Made by a program: the position numbers and the translations under genes
The notes under the pieces: generated by a model
What the model saw: the letters and a program-made list of their open reading frames with translations, nothing else
Told to the model about the DNA's origin: nothing
Databases searched by the model: none
IMG/VR virus record: IMGVR_UViG_3300025009_000319
Coordinates: 1 to 29,198 of that record
Origin: a virus
Direction: 5' to 3' (one strand)
Length of the DNA: 29,198 nt
Part shown: positions 1 to 7,512 of the stretch, in pieces
Layout: every line of letters begins with the position of its first letter
Numbering within the stretch: position 1 is the first letter of the stretch

Positions 1-1
1 C

Positions 2-1486
2 AAGACCTGGCGCAAGCTCGGGCTCCCGGACGCTACCGTCGTGCGGGCCCACGCCGTGAGCATGATGGCGGCTGATGCCATCAGCAAGCTGCCCAAGCCG
101 GACTTCTCCAAGTCGAAGACCGACGGCGTCACTCAGACCATGGCCGTGCTGGCCGAGGCCGACAAGCTCATCGCGGCCAACCTGGGCAACCCCCCGCCCG
201 CGCCGGGCATGACCTACGTTCCGCCGGCCATCGTGGCAGCCATGGTGGAGGCAGCCGGGGGCCAGAAGTGGTGGCCCGGGGCGTTTGCCCAGCCCACCAA
301 GGGGATGAAGATTGCCATGGGGCGCGGTGCCAAGGCCGGTGCGTCGGACGTGGCCAAGAGCTTCATCGAGCGCGCTCGAGCTGGGGTCACCCGCGAGGTG
401 GCTGACGAGGCCCTCGAGTTCTTCTCCTCGCACCCGGGGCTCACCCCCACTGACCCGGCCTGGGCCGACGCGCTCTGCTACGGCGGACGGACCGCCCCCG
501 ACTTCTACCTCTCCCTCCAGGAGCCCACACCGTGGATCGAGACCCTGTACCCGACGACCAGCTCCCCCTCTCCGACCGTGGTCGAGACATCTTCGACCGC
601 CACCTCCAGTACGAACTCCCCTCCGGCGCCCCGACCGACATCGACCCCAGCGACCAGTTCACCCGCGTCGCCGACAGCTGGCCCCTCCCTGCAGTCTTCG
701 GTGTTGCCGTCGGCCCCAGCGGCCCGGCCTACCCCGCCGGTCCCGGAGGAGCCCCCGGCCCGATCCCCGTCGGAGGCGGAGACCCTGCCCGTGCCCCCGG
801 TAGCCCCGCCGCGGGAGGACCCCCAGGCGGGGCTGCCGCAGTCGCTGTCCCCACGCCTGTTCAACCAGGGTGACCACGTCGTCGTGTTGCGCCGGGGCAT
901 GATGGACAAGATCGCCGTGGCGGCCGTGAGCGACGACGGGGAGCAAGTCACCGTGGTGTCCGTGGACGGTAGCCTCGCTACCCTGCCCGCGGCCGAGCTG
1001 CAGAGCCGGCGCTTCGACGCTGCCACCGTGGCTCGGCTGGTGAAGGAAGCCTACCTCGGGGCGAAGGTCAGCCTGGAGACCTACCGCAGGGTGGCCCATG
1101 CGGCCATCGAGGACAGTTGGGACAAGCTGTACAAGGCTGCCCAGGACGCCCTGCAGGAGATCCAGGCAAACGAGGCCAAGGCCAAGCAGGCCCTGGCGCC
1201 CGCTCCCACCCCGCCCCCAGCGGTGGTCACCCCTGTGGCTACCCCCCTGAAGCCGGCCCCCGTCCCGAAGAACCCCTACGCCTGGGTGGAGGACATCGTC
1301 ACCCAGCGCTCGAAGGAGGTCACCGGCTACCTTCGCTCGCTGGGGGTGAGGAACAGGTTCGAGGCCCTGCGCGAGCTGACGGTCGATGCCCCTGTCTCGG
1401 CCACCTTGGCCCTGTCCATGCTGTCCCGCGTCGGGGGCCCCGACGCCGTTGAAGCTGCCATCGCTGCAGCGCTGCGGAGGTCGTAG
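2..1486 (+). CDS. Unrecognised protein upstream of portal, 5' end outside window
   Basis: The reading frame is open from base 2, and the first in-frame start (GTG at 41) has no ribosome site, so the gene most likely begins left of the window. At least 495 codons are visible. The N-terminal 170 residues look like a normal helical protein. Next comes a stretch very rich in Ser, Thr and Pro, then a Pro/Glu-rich linker. After that is a small beta-rich part near residues 275-315 (numbered from GTG 41) with a GDHVVVLRRG motif like an SH3/KOW fold, followed by helices and another Pro/Ala linker. Position directly before the portal gene would suit a terminase, but I see no Walker motifs or nuclease residues, so I give no function. 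The Ser/Thr/Pro stretch uses codons that are rare elsewhere here (TCT, AGT, TCA, ACA), while another frame looks coding there; see the separate entry. Confidence 0.6.
   Translation, partial: KTWRKLGLPDATVVRAHAVSMMAADAISKLPKPDFSKSKTDGVTQTMAVLAEADKLIAANLGNPPPAPGMTYVPPAIVAAMVEAAGGQKWWPGAFAQPTKGMKIAMGRGAKAGASDVAKSFIERARAGVTREVADEALEFFSSHPGLTPTDPAWADALCYGGRTAPDFYLSLQEPTPWIETLYPTTSSPSPTVVETSSTATSSTNSPPAPRPTSTPATSSPASPTAGPSLQSSVLPSAPAARPTPPVPEEPPARSPSEAETLPVPPVAPPREDPQAGLPQSLSPRLFNQGDHVVVLRRGMMDKIAVAAVSDDGEQVTVVSVDGSLATLPAAELQSRRFDAATVARLVKEAYLGAKVSLETYRRVAHAAIEDSWDKLYKAAQDALQEIQANEAKAKQALAPAPTPPPAVVTPVATPLKPAPVPKNPYAWVEDIVTQRSKEVTGYLRSLGVRNRFEALRELTVDAPVSATLALSMLSRVGGPDAVEAAIAAALRRS
548..735 (+). 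other. Segment whose coding signal lies in a different frame
   Basis: Inside the first gene, the frame of the overlapping reading frame 532-873 looks more protein-like than the main frame over roughly 548-735. It reads as a balanced sequence with DRGRDIFDRHLQYELPSG and VADSWPLPAVFG, built from the codons favoured elsewhere in the window (GAC, CTC, ATC, TTC, GTC). The main frame there gives mostly Ser, Thr and Pro, as out-of-frame reading of GC-rich genes usually does. After about 750 the main frame again has the better third-position bias. Possible explanations are two compensating indels (real or sequencing errors), a small nested gene starting at GTG 532, or frameshifting. Boundaries are judged by eye. 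Confidence 0.4.
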
Positions 1487-2953
1487 ATGTTGCCCACGAA
1501 GCGGGAGATGCAGGTAGCTGCCCTGTCGCCCATCACCGTCGAGGACGTCCCCAAGGCGTACAACTACGAGCCCCGCTGGGCGGCCACGGTTGCAGCGGCC
1601 ATGGTAGCGGCCAAGGAGTACGCCAAGTACGGGGTGGTCAGCCTCGGTACCCTGTACCGGATGTCCAAGACCTTCCTCCCGGCAGCCATCTTCGCAGCGC
1701 GTACCAACGACTGCGCGGACTTCTCGATGTACTCCACGAGTCGTCATGTCCCCGGCTGGACCCCAGGGATGCGTGACAAGCGCCGGACTCCTACCCGGCG
1801 CGACGAGAAGCGCATGCAGGAGATCGCCGACTTCTTCATGGGGGGCGGTACGGACTTCTGGGAGAACGGGTTCGAGGGCTTCATCCGGGCCATCGTACCC
1901 CAGTCGATGACCTGGGACCGCTACACCTACGAGGTGGTACGGAACGAGGACCGCATGCCCGTCTCCCTGGTCCCGGTAGATGCCACCTCGGTGGCCAAGG
2001 CCATGCCGACAGGCAAGAACCTGAACGGGCGCTGGAACCCTCGAGGGGATGAGGTTGCCTTCCTGCAGGTGGTGGACAACAAGGTCACCGCGGAGTTCAA
2101 GCGGGGGGAGCTGGGTTGGGGGGCACGCAACCCCAGCACCCTGCTGAACGGGCTGGGGCATGGGGTGCCCGAGATGGAGACGGGGATGAACATCCTCGTC
2201 GACATCCTGAACATCTACATCGCCAACTCCGCCAGGGCCTCGACCGGGCTGCGGTCGGACGCGCTGGTCATCGTGAAGTCCGACATGGCCACGGGCAAGT
2301 TCAACACCTTCGAGCGGAAGGTGGTGGCTGCCATGTCCAACAACTCAGGGCGCCAGGCCACCCCGGTCCTGCAGATCGACCCCAACCTGAAGGAGGACGT
2401 GACCGTAGTCCCCCTCCACCACCCTAGCTCGGAGATGGAGCTGGGGGCCCAGATGGGGATGCTGGTCAAGTATTTCTGTGCCCTCTTCGACATGGACCCC
2501 GCCCGCATCCAGCAGGTGTTTGGGGTCGAGGGCCAGACCTCTACGGTCGAGTCAGGCAAGGGGCTCAGCTCCCGCATCCTCAGCGGGCACCGTAGCGCCT
2601 ACCCCATGCTGCGCAACATTGCCTGGAACCTGACGACTACGGTCCTCTGGCACACCCCTGGCTGGGAGGACTACGTCTTCGAGTTCACCGGGCTGACGGA
2701 CGAGACCCGCGAGGAGCGGGTGAAGATCGCAGCCATGGAGGCTGACAGCTACAAGTCCGTCAACGAGGTGCGCCAGGAGATGGATGAGCAGGCCTGGGAT
2801 GATCCGATTTCTCGTAGGCCCCTGCACGCAGCCTACGCCCCCCTGACCCAAGCAGTGATAGCAAACGCGGTCAGCCCTGAGGACAACCTGGCTACAGATG
2901 CTAGCCTCGGAGTAGGGGAGTGGCTACAGGGGAAACAGGCTACCAAGCGCTAG
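1487..2953 (+). CDS. Phage portal protein
   Basis: The 488-residue product is a likely portal protein, the twelve-subunit ring at one head vertex through which DNA enters and leaves. Its length and general pattern fit the family. It has a helical N-terminal clip/wing region, a central stretch with ILVDILNIYIANSARAS and the LGAQMGMLVKYFCALFDMDP helix typical of portals, and a later segment, GVEGQTSTVESGKGLSSRI, like the portal tunnel loop. The C-terminal EERVKIAAMEADSYKSVNEVR helix resembles the region where portals carry their crown. ATG 1487 directly follows the upstream stop codon and has GGAGG at 1476-1480. The neighbours support the call: prohead protease, scaffold and capsid follow in the usual order. 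Confidence 0.82.
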   Translation: MLPTKREMQVAALSPITVEDVPKAYNYEPRWAATVAAAMVAAKEYAKYGVVSLGTLYRMSKTFLPAAIFAARTNDCADFSMYSTSRHVPGWTPGMRDKRRTPTRRDEKRMQEIADFFMGGGTDFWENGFEGFIRAIVPQSMTWDRYTYEVVRNEDRMPVSLVPVDATSVAKAMPTGKNLNGRWNPRGDEVAFLQVVDNKVTAEFKRGELGWGARNPSTLLNGLGHGVPEMETGMNILVDILNIYIANSARASTGLRSDALVIVKSDMATGKFNTFERKVVAAMSNNSGRQATPVLQIDPNLKEDVTVVPLHHPSSEMELGAQMGMLVKYFCALFDMDPARIQQVFGVEGQTSTVESGKGLSSRILSGHRSAYPMLRNIAWNLTTTVLWHTPGWEDYVFEFTGLTDETREERVKIAAMEADSYKSVNEVRQEMDEQAWDDPISRRPLHAAYAPLTQAVIANAVSPEDNLATDASLGVGEWLQGKQATKR

Positions 2954-2988
2954 CTTGTTGACACCGTACCCTACTACGCTGCATTTAT
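2954..2988 (+). promoter_or_regulatory. Short gap with a weak promoter-like element
   Basis: This 35-base gap after the portal gene is one of the few non-overlapping junctions. It holds a perfect TTGACA at 2958-2963. The best downstream partner, ATTTAT at 2983-2988, matches the -10 consensus at only three positions and sits 19 bases away. The following gene also lacks a clear ribosome site. I list it as the only promoter-like sequence here, with low confidence. Confidence 0.15.
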
Positions 2989-3783
2989 GTGGCAATGACT
3001 CCGAAGCCCTACATCGAGGTGACCAGAGACGGCGACGGCGGTGCCTGGTATCACCATCGTGGCGGGCTGCTGGTAGGTACCCTGGCCAAGGCTGCTGGCG
3101 ACCCTGAGGGGAAACCAGCAGCCTTGGTCAAGGCTGCTGGGTTTGCTACGACCGAGGCTCGCGACCATAGCAAGCACCGCATCGTCCAGACCGGCATCAA
3201 CTGGGACATCTTCATGGGCAAGGGGCGTCGTAGCCCTGGCCCGGTGACCTACGAGCACCCCATCGGGGTCTCGAACCTCGTAGGGTTCCCCACCCTCATC
3301 GAGTCCCGGCTCGACGATGATGGTACCCCTGGTACCTGGGTCGAGACGGCGCTCTACGGGGAGCTGGACCTGGTCAAGGCCATCGTCGACAAGGCCCGGC
3401 TGTTCGAGCGCTACGGTAGCCACCAGAGCTTCGGCTGGAGCGTGGAAGGCTCCATCGACGCCAAGCCGGTGCCTGGAGACGGTGGCCTGGACATCATGAA
3501 GTCCAGCGTGTTCTCCCTGGCCATCACCCTGGTCCCCCAGAACCACCGCACCTGGCTGACCCTAGCGGCCAGCCTGAGCATGGCTGGGTCCGTCCCGCAT
3601 GCTACCCCCGAGCCCGCCGTCGCGGCCGACGGTACCCAGGCAAGCATCTTGGCCCCTGTTTCGTTTGACGTCATGGTAGCGACTGTCTGCAAGTCGTTCC
3701 CGCACCTGAGCTGGGCCGCCAGTCGTGACGTCGTGCATCAGATTCTCGAGACCGCCGGGCCTGATATCCGGCAGAGAGGTTGA
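2989..3783 (+). CDS. Prohead maturation protease
   Basis: This 264-residue protein looks like a herpesvirus-fold prohead protease, which cleaves scaffold and sometimes capsid ends during head maturation. Catalytic candidates are His90 in the TYEHPIG motif and Ser147 in HQSFGWSVEG. This spacing and the S-x-G-x-S-x-x-G pattern match the HK97-type protease family. Between them lies a GELDLVKAIVDKARLFERYG helix like the segment before the catalytic serine in relatives. The tail beyond residue 200 is Ala/Pro-rich. Start choice is uncertain: GTG 2989 and ATG 2995 are two codons apart, and neither has a good ribosome site. It sits between portal and scaffold, the usual place. The acidic third member of the active site could not be assigned. 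Confidence 0.75.
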   Translation: MAMTPKPYIEVTRDGDGGAWYHHRGGLLVGTLAKAAGDPEGKPAALVKAAGFATTEARDHSKHRIVQTGINWDIFMGKGRRSPGPVTYEHPIGVSNLVGFPTLIESRLDDDGTPGTWVETALYGELDLVKAIVDKARLFERYGSHQSFGWSVEGSIDAKPVPGDGGLDIMKSSVFSLAITLVPQNHRTWLTLAASLSMAGSVPHATPEPAVAADGTQASILAPVSFDVMVATVCKSFPHLSWAASRDVVHQILETAGPDIRQRG

Positions 3784-3785
3784 AC

Positions 3786-4490
3786 GTGAGCACGAAGGCT
3801 TCCGATGTGAAGAGCGCGCTCCTCGGTGCCGGTATCCCCGAGGCCGAGGCTGACGCCCAGGTGGACCGCATGGTCCTGGAGAAGTCCATCACGGTCGATG
3901 ACCGCACGATGGCGGTCGACATGACCAAGTTCGGCAACATCGTCGCCAGCCTGGCCAAGGCCGTCACGGCCCCGGCCGACGGCTTCTGGGGCGCCAAGGC
4001 CACCCCGGACGCCCCGGCGACCAACGTGGACGAGCTGTCCAAGTCGCTCGGAGCCGTCGGCGCCCGCGTCGACAAGCTGGCCGAGGCCAGCCAGACCAGC
4101 ACCGAGGGTCTCGCCAAGGCGCTCGGTGCCCTCGGCGAGCTGAACACCGAGCTGGTCAAGGCCGTCGCCGGCATGCAGGCCAAGCTCGAGTCCCTCACCC
4201 TGGCGGCCCCCGCTGCCAAGGCCCCGATGGCCAAGTCGGTCGCGACCACCCCCGGCAACGACCCCCGCGCCCTTCCCGAGGGTGCCGCGGCCGAGGGCCC
4301 CAGCAACGCCGACCTCTACGACCAGGCCGAGGCGGCCATCGGTCGTGAGATGGCCTCGCTCGCCAAGTCCACGGACCAGGTGTCGCTCCAGCGCCGCCAG
4401 GCCCTGCGGATGGCGTCGGGCCAGCTGACGGCCTTCCCGGCGGCCCAGGTCATCAGCAAGTTCAACCTCCAGACCGTGAAGGGGGCCTAA
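3786..4490 (+). CDS. Scaffold-like head assembly protein
   Basis: A small Ala/Lys/Glu-rich protein with long predicted helices. Residues about 75-145 show heptad-like Leu/Val/Ala spacing that suggests a coiled coil (AVGARVDKLAEA, ALGELNTELVKAVAGMQAKL). It lies between the protease and the major capsid protein, the classical scaffold position, and ends in a basic, helical segment like the capsid-binding ends of scaffolds. Scaffolds fill the immature head and are then removed by the protease. I choose GTG 3786, with AGAGAGG at 3773-3779 at good distance, over TTG 3780, which touches that site. Codons are strongly optimised, as in the capsid gene. It could instead be a minor internal head protein; no sequence motif proves scaffolding. 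Confidence 0.6.
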   Translation: MSTKASDVKSALLGAGIPEAEADAQVDRMVLEKSITVDDRTMAVDMTKFGNIVASLAKAVTAPADGFWGAKATPDAPATNVDELSKSLGAVGARVDKLAEASQTSTEGLAKALGALGELNTELVKAVAGMQAKLESLTLAAPAAKAPMAKSVATTPGNDPRALPEGAAAEGPSNADLYDQAEAAIGREMASLAKSTDQVSLQRRQALRMASGQLTAFPAAQVISKFNLQTVKGA

Positions 4491-4491
4491 C

Positions 4492-6045
4492 ATGGGGCTC
4501 TACGACATCAGCTTCCCGGGAGCCAACGAGACCATCGAGTATGGTCAGCTCGCGGAGATCAACGACGCCCTTCGCCGCGCGGCTCGTGGCCTCGCCAAGA
4601 CGGTCGTCAACGTCGGCGGCACCGTGGGCTACCCCCAGCAGGCCGTCGCCTACCTCAGCCCCAGCGACACCTTCGTCGACCCCCTGCTCCCGCAGAGCAT
4701 CCAGCCGGTCCTCACCAACTTCGACTTCAACGAGTCGCACCTCTGGTTCTTCCAGATGGTGGCCAAGGTCCAGGCGACCAGCACGCTGCACGAGTACAGC
4801 TCGATCCGGCAGCACGGCACGCCCAGCCTGAACCCGTTCTTCGCCCAGGGCGGCGTCGCGCCGCTGAGCCAGGCGAAGTACGCTCGCGGGACCGTGAAGA
4901 TCAAGTTCCTGATGGAGTACATGCAGGTCAGCGACGTCGCTGCCATGCTGGGCACCGTCACGAACGGCACCGTGCTGGCACAGCTCACGCTCGACCACAC
5001 CGTCAGCCTCATGCGGAAGATCGAGCACTCGATGTTCTGGGCTGACGAGTCCGTCAACCCCCTCGCGTTCAACGGCCTGTACAAGGCCATCAAGAACGCG
5101 AACAACGACGCCACCGCGGCGACGAACGGCATCGGCACCCAGACCTACTGGGACAACGAGGGCAACGAGCTGAGCGGCCGCCTGCTCAACTACTACCTCT
5201 CGATCCTCAAGGCCGCCCCCCGCTACGGCAACCCGACGCACATCCTGTGCACGCCGGAGCAGTTCGAGGCCTTCAAGAACCAGCTCCTGGTGCTCGGCCG
5301 CCAGTTCATGGGCCAGGGCGACGGCTACCTCAGCCTCAGCCCGGAGGGTGGCATCTACGCCACGGGGATGATCCCGATCGTCCCGGTGACGTTCCTCGCC
5401 TACCCCAAGGGCATCCTCAACGTCAGTGTCGGCGACGAGCCCCCGACCCTCATCACGCCGACCATCGGCCTCGAGGAGGTGCTCGGCCTCGGCAAGTGGA
5501 CGGCCTACGACAAGACCAAGGACACGCATGTGGCCGTGGTCGCGATCGGTGAGGGCGGCAACTCGGCGCCCAAGTTCGCCACGGTGCAGATCGGTGACAA
5601 CACCGGGCTCGCGACGGACACCATCACCATCGACATCGTGGACACCGGGGCGCCGTGGATCGGGGCTGCCAACAGCCTCATCTACTACTCGGTGTTCCTG
5701 GCGCAGGTGGCCATCGGCGGCGCGGACCCGTCGCTCTGGGACTACACCTGGGTCGGCGACTTCGCGCGCGTGCCGGGGACCAACACGGCCATCACGCTGC
5801 GCAACCAGAAGCGCATCGGCACCGCGCCGGTGTACATCATCGAGCTGAAGCCCGAGGTCATGCAGTTCACCCAGTTGCTCGACCTCACCCGGCGCAACAT
5901 CACCGTGTCCAAGACCACGGCGACCCAGTTCGGCATCATGATGTTCGGCTCGTTCACCCTCATGGTGCCGCACCGCAACTTCATCATCGACAACGTGCTG
6001 CCGGGCTTCACGCTCAACCTCACCGACGCGGTGTCGCTGCCGTAG
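4492..6045 (+). CDS. Major capsid protein (HK97 fold)
   Basis: The 517-residue product is the probable shell protein. The N-terminal third has an extended-loop-like stretch and a spine-helix-like region with IEHSMFWADESVNPLAFNGL. The motif YGNPTHILCTPEQFEAFKNQ is typical of the peripheral domain of large HK97-fold capsid proteins, and a late axial-domain part contains ELKPEVMQFTQLLDL and FGSFTLMVPHRNFIIDNV. A beta-rich Gly/Thr/Asp section near residues 345-440 appears to be an inserted domain, making the protein longer than HK97's. Codon usage is the most selected in the window, as expected for the most abundant virion protein. The gene starts one base after the scaffold stop, with AAGGGGG just upstream, and is followed at once by two hairpins. 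Confidence 0.85.
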   Translation: MGLYDISFPGANETIEYGQLAEINDALRRAARGLAKTVVNVGGTVGYPQQAVAYLSPSDTFVDPLLPQSIQPVLTNFDFNESHLWFFQMVAKVQATSTLHEYSSIRQHGTPSLNPFFAQGGVAPLSQAKYARGTVKIKFLMEYMQVSDVAAMLGTVTNGTVLAQLTLDHTVSLMRKIEHSMFWADESVNPLAFNGLYKAIKNANNDATAATNGIGTQTYWDNEGNELSGRLLNYYLSILKAAPRYGNPTHILCTPEQFEAFKNQLLVLGRQFMGQGDGYLSLSPEGGIYATGMIPIVPVTFLAYPKGILNVSVGDEPPTLITPTIGLEEVLGLGKWTAYDKTKDTHVAVVAIGEGGNSAPKFATVQIGDNTGLATDTITIDIVDTGAPWIGAANSLIYYSVFLAQVAIGGADPSLWDYTWVGDFARVPGTNTAITLRNQKRIGTAPVYIIELKPEVMQFTQLLDLTRRNITVSKTTATQFGIMMFGSFTLMVPHRNFIIDNVLPGFTLNLTDAVSLP

Positions 6046-6049
6046 CCCC

Positions 6050-6111
6050 CAGGCTTGGGCTACCCAGCCTGAGTCTGAACTAGCAGGGGGCCTCGCAAGG
6101 GGCCCCCTGTT
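6050..6111 (+). terminator. Tandem hairpins after the capsid gene, probable terminator
   Basis: Two hairpins follow the capsid stop codon. The first pairs CAGGCT (6050-6055) with AGCCTG (6066-6071) and, after one bulged T, GGG with CCC around a CTA loop. The second is an 11-pair stem with one G-U pair: 6082-6092 with 6101-6111, loop of eight. No long T run follows, which is common for terminators of high-GC bacteria. This is the strongest secondary structure in the intergenic sequence and probably uncouples capsid expression from the genes after it, or protects the 3' end of the capsid message. Confidence 0.7.
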
Positions 6112-6133
6112 CCCCATGAGGAGAAGCATCACC

Positions 6134-6535
6134 ATGATCCTGCACACGCGCGTTCGCACTGGCACTGTCATCCTCGACAAGGTCAAGCACATCATCCACG
6201 ACTTCGTGCTCTACCCGGAGCCAAAGGCCTCGGAGCACCTCGACCTCGTGCTCAGCTCCAAGCTGCTGAAGTTCCAGAAGGGGGACACCCCCAGCCTGGA
6301 GAGCGTCCGCGCCCCCGTCCCTGCCCCGAGTGATGCCGCGGTGGGGGGCGGCAGCGAGGGTTCCGCAGGTGGGCCCCTCGCTGCCGGTTCCCGTATGACC
6401 CAACTCGACGTGCTGAAGACCCTCAGCTTCGCCGAGCTTCAGGTCATCGCCCAGGGCTTGGCCCCGGCTGAAGAGCTGGCCAAGCTCAAGAGCAAGAAGA
6501 GCCTCATCGACCTCATCACGAAGGGCCAGGGCTGA
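6134..6535 (+). CDS. Small head protein with SAP-like C-terminus
   Basis: The 133-residue product has a beta-rich N-terminus (TRVRTGTVILDKVKHIIHDF), a Gly/Ser/Pro linker, and a C-terminal helix-turn-helix-like segment (LSFAELQVIAQGL ... KSKKSLIDLI) that resembles SAP, HeH or Rho-N type domains. Those small domains often bind nucleic acid, and many phages encode such a protein between capsid and head-tail connector. I choose ATG 6134 because GAGGAG at 6118-6123 is ten bases upstream; the in-frame ATG at 6116 overlaps that site. Possible roles are head decoration or connector assembly; neither is shown by the sequence. Confidence 0.6.
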   Translation: MILHTRVRTGTVILDKVKHIIHDFVLYPEPKASEHLDLVLSSKLLKFQKGDTPSLESVRAPVPAPSDAAVGGGSEGSAGGPLAAGSRMTQLDVLKTLSFAELQVIAQGLAPAEELAKLKSKKSLIDLITKGQG

Positions 6536-7512
6536 TGCCCATCCAGGAGCTGGTCACCCCAGACTTCCTCCGGGCAACCATGCCTGGGGTCAAGCTCCAG
6601 ACCTTCGACAAGGTGCCCTTCTCGGACGAGTTCCTGCAGCAGGCCATCGACCAGTCGGTGCGCTTCTTCGAGACGAAGTACAGCGTTTCGCTGACCGGGT
6701 CTCCGGCCCTGACCACCACCATCAAGCACGACGTGCGCTGGTCAGAGGCCGAGACCTGGTACCTCAAGCAGATGCCCATCCGCCCCGTGGCGAAGATCAC
6801 CAAGTTCGAGTTCCGCTTCGGGAACTACCCCCCTGCCAGCATCGACCTTCGGTGGCTGGCCATCCGGGACCCCATCGAGGGCGTGGTCCAGATCATCCCA
6901 GGCCCTGGTGGCGTCACGACGACCCTGGCTGCAGGGCTCCGGTCGACGGGTACCATGGGCGGCGGCACCTTCGGCATGTTCCCCTACACCCCTGACTTGC
7001 TGCACTACAGCTACGTTGCGGGCTTCGAGAGCGACTTGCCTCAGGCCACGGTCACCAACGGCAACGCCCTGGTGACGTTCGACGCGGACATGACCGACAT
7101 GTCCAACGTCACCCAGCTCTCGGGCGTGATGATGACCTACGGGGCCATCCTCAGCCTAGGCGGCGTGCTCTACAAGGTGCAGCGGGTCACCACAGCAGGG
7201 GTCACCCTGACCCGCCCCTACGAGGGGGCCACCGGGGTGGTCGACGCCATCTGGTACCGCTACGACCCCCTGTTCCTCGCAGGGGTCCGGGACTACGCCG
7301 CCCTCGAGGTGGTCACGGCTGCCAACGACACCGTGACCAAGGAGCCCGGTCTCGTGTCCGCCAGCATCGGCATCGAGGGCATGAACCAGGCCAAGAGCTT
7401 CAACCCCCGGGGGCCCTACTCCAACCGCATCGCGCTCCTGCGTGAGCGGCTGAAGGAAACCCACACGGCCTTGCGCCGACTCTACGGCGAGGTCAACCTG
7501 TTCGTGGAATGA
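6535..7512 (+). CDS. Probable head-tail adaptor or connector protein
   Basis: A 325-residue protein read from ATG 6535, overlapping the previous stop codon as TGATG, which suggests coupled translation. The N-terminal helix pair (FSDEFLQQAIDQSVRFFETK) resembles the start of adaptor proteins that dock on the portal. A long beta-rich middle follows, and helices at the end include YAALEVVTAANDTVTKE. Its position after capsid and before the other connector genes fits a head-completion role. I do not recognise a specific family, and the middle domain is longer than in simple gp15-like adaptors. Confidence 0.5.
   Translation: MPIQELVTPDFLRATMPGVKLQTFDKVPFSDEFLQQAIDQSVRFFETKYSVSLTGSPALTTTIKHDVRWSEAETWYLKQMPIRPVAKITKFEFRFGNYPPASIDLRWLAIRDPIEGVVQIIPGPGGVTTTLAAGLRSTGTMGGGTFGMFPYTPDLLHYSYVAGFESDLPQATVTNGNALVTFDADMTDMSNVTQLSGVMMTYGAILSLGGVLYKVQRVTTAGVTLTRPYEGATGVVDAIWYRYDPLFLAGVRDYAALEVVTAANDTVTKEPGLVSASIGIEGMNQAKSFNPRGPYSNRIALLRERLKETHTALRRLYGEVNLFVE

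Noticed and set aside
2-540. First gene as the large terminase
   Set aside because: Its place before the portal would fit, but no Walker A/B or nuclease motifs appear in the visible part.
2957-2988. Strong promoter from the perfect TTGACA before the protease
   Set aside because: No acceptable -10 box at 16-18 bases; kept only as a weak feature.
4462-6195. Long minus-strand open frame of 577 codons opposite the capsid gene
   Set aside because: It mirrors a GC-biased gene, is full of Arg, Val, Asp and His as such shadows are, and lacks a ribosome site and family features. Similar minus-strand frames at 659-2161, 10239-11702, 17490-18749 and 21741-23624 were rejected for the same reason.
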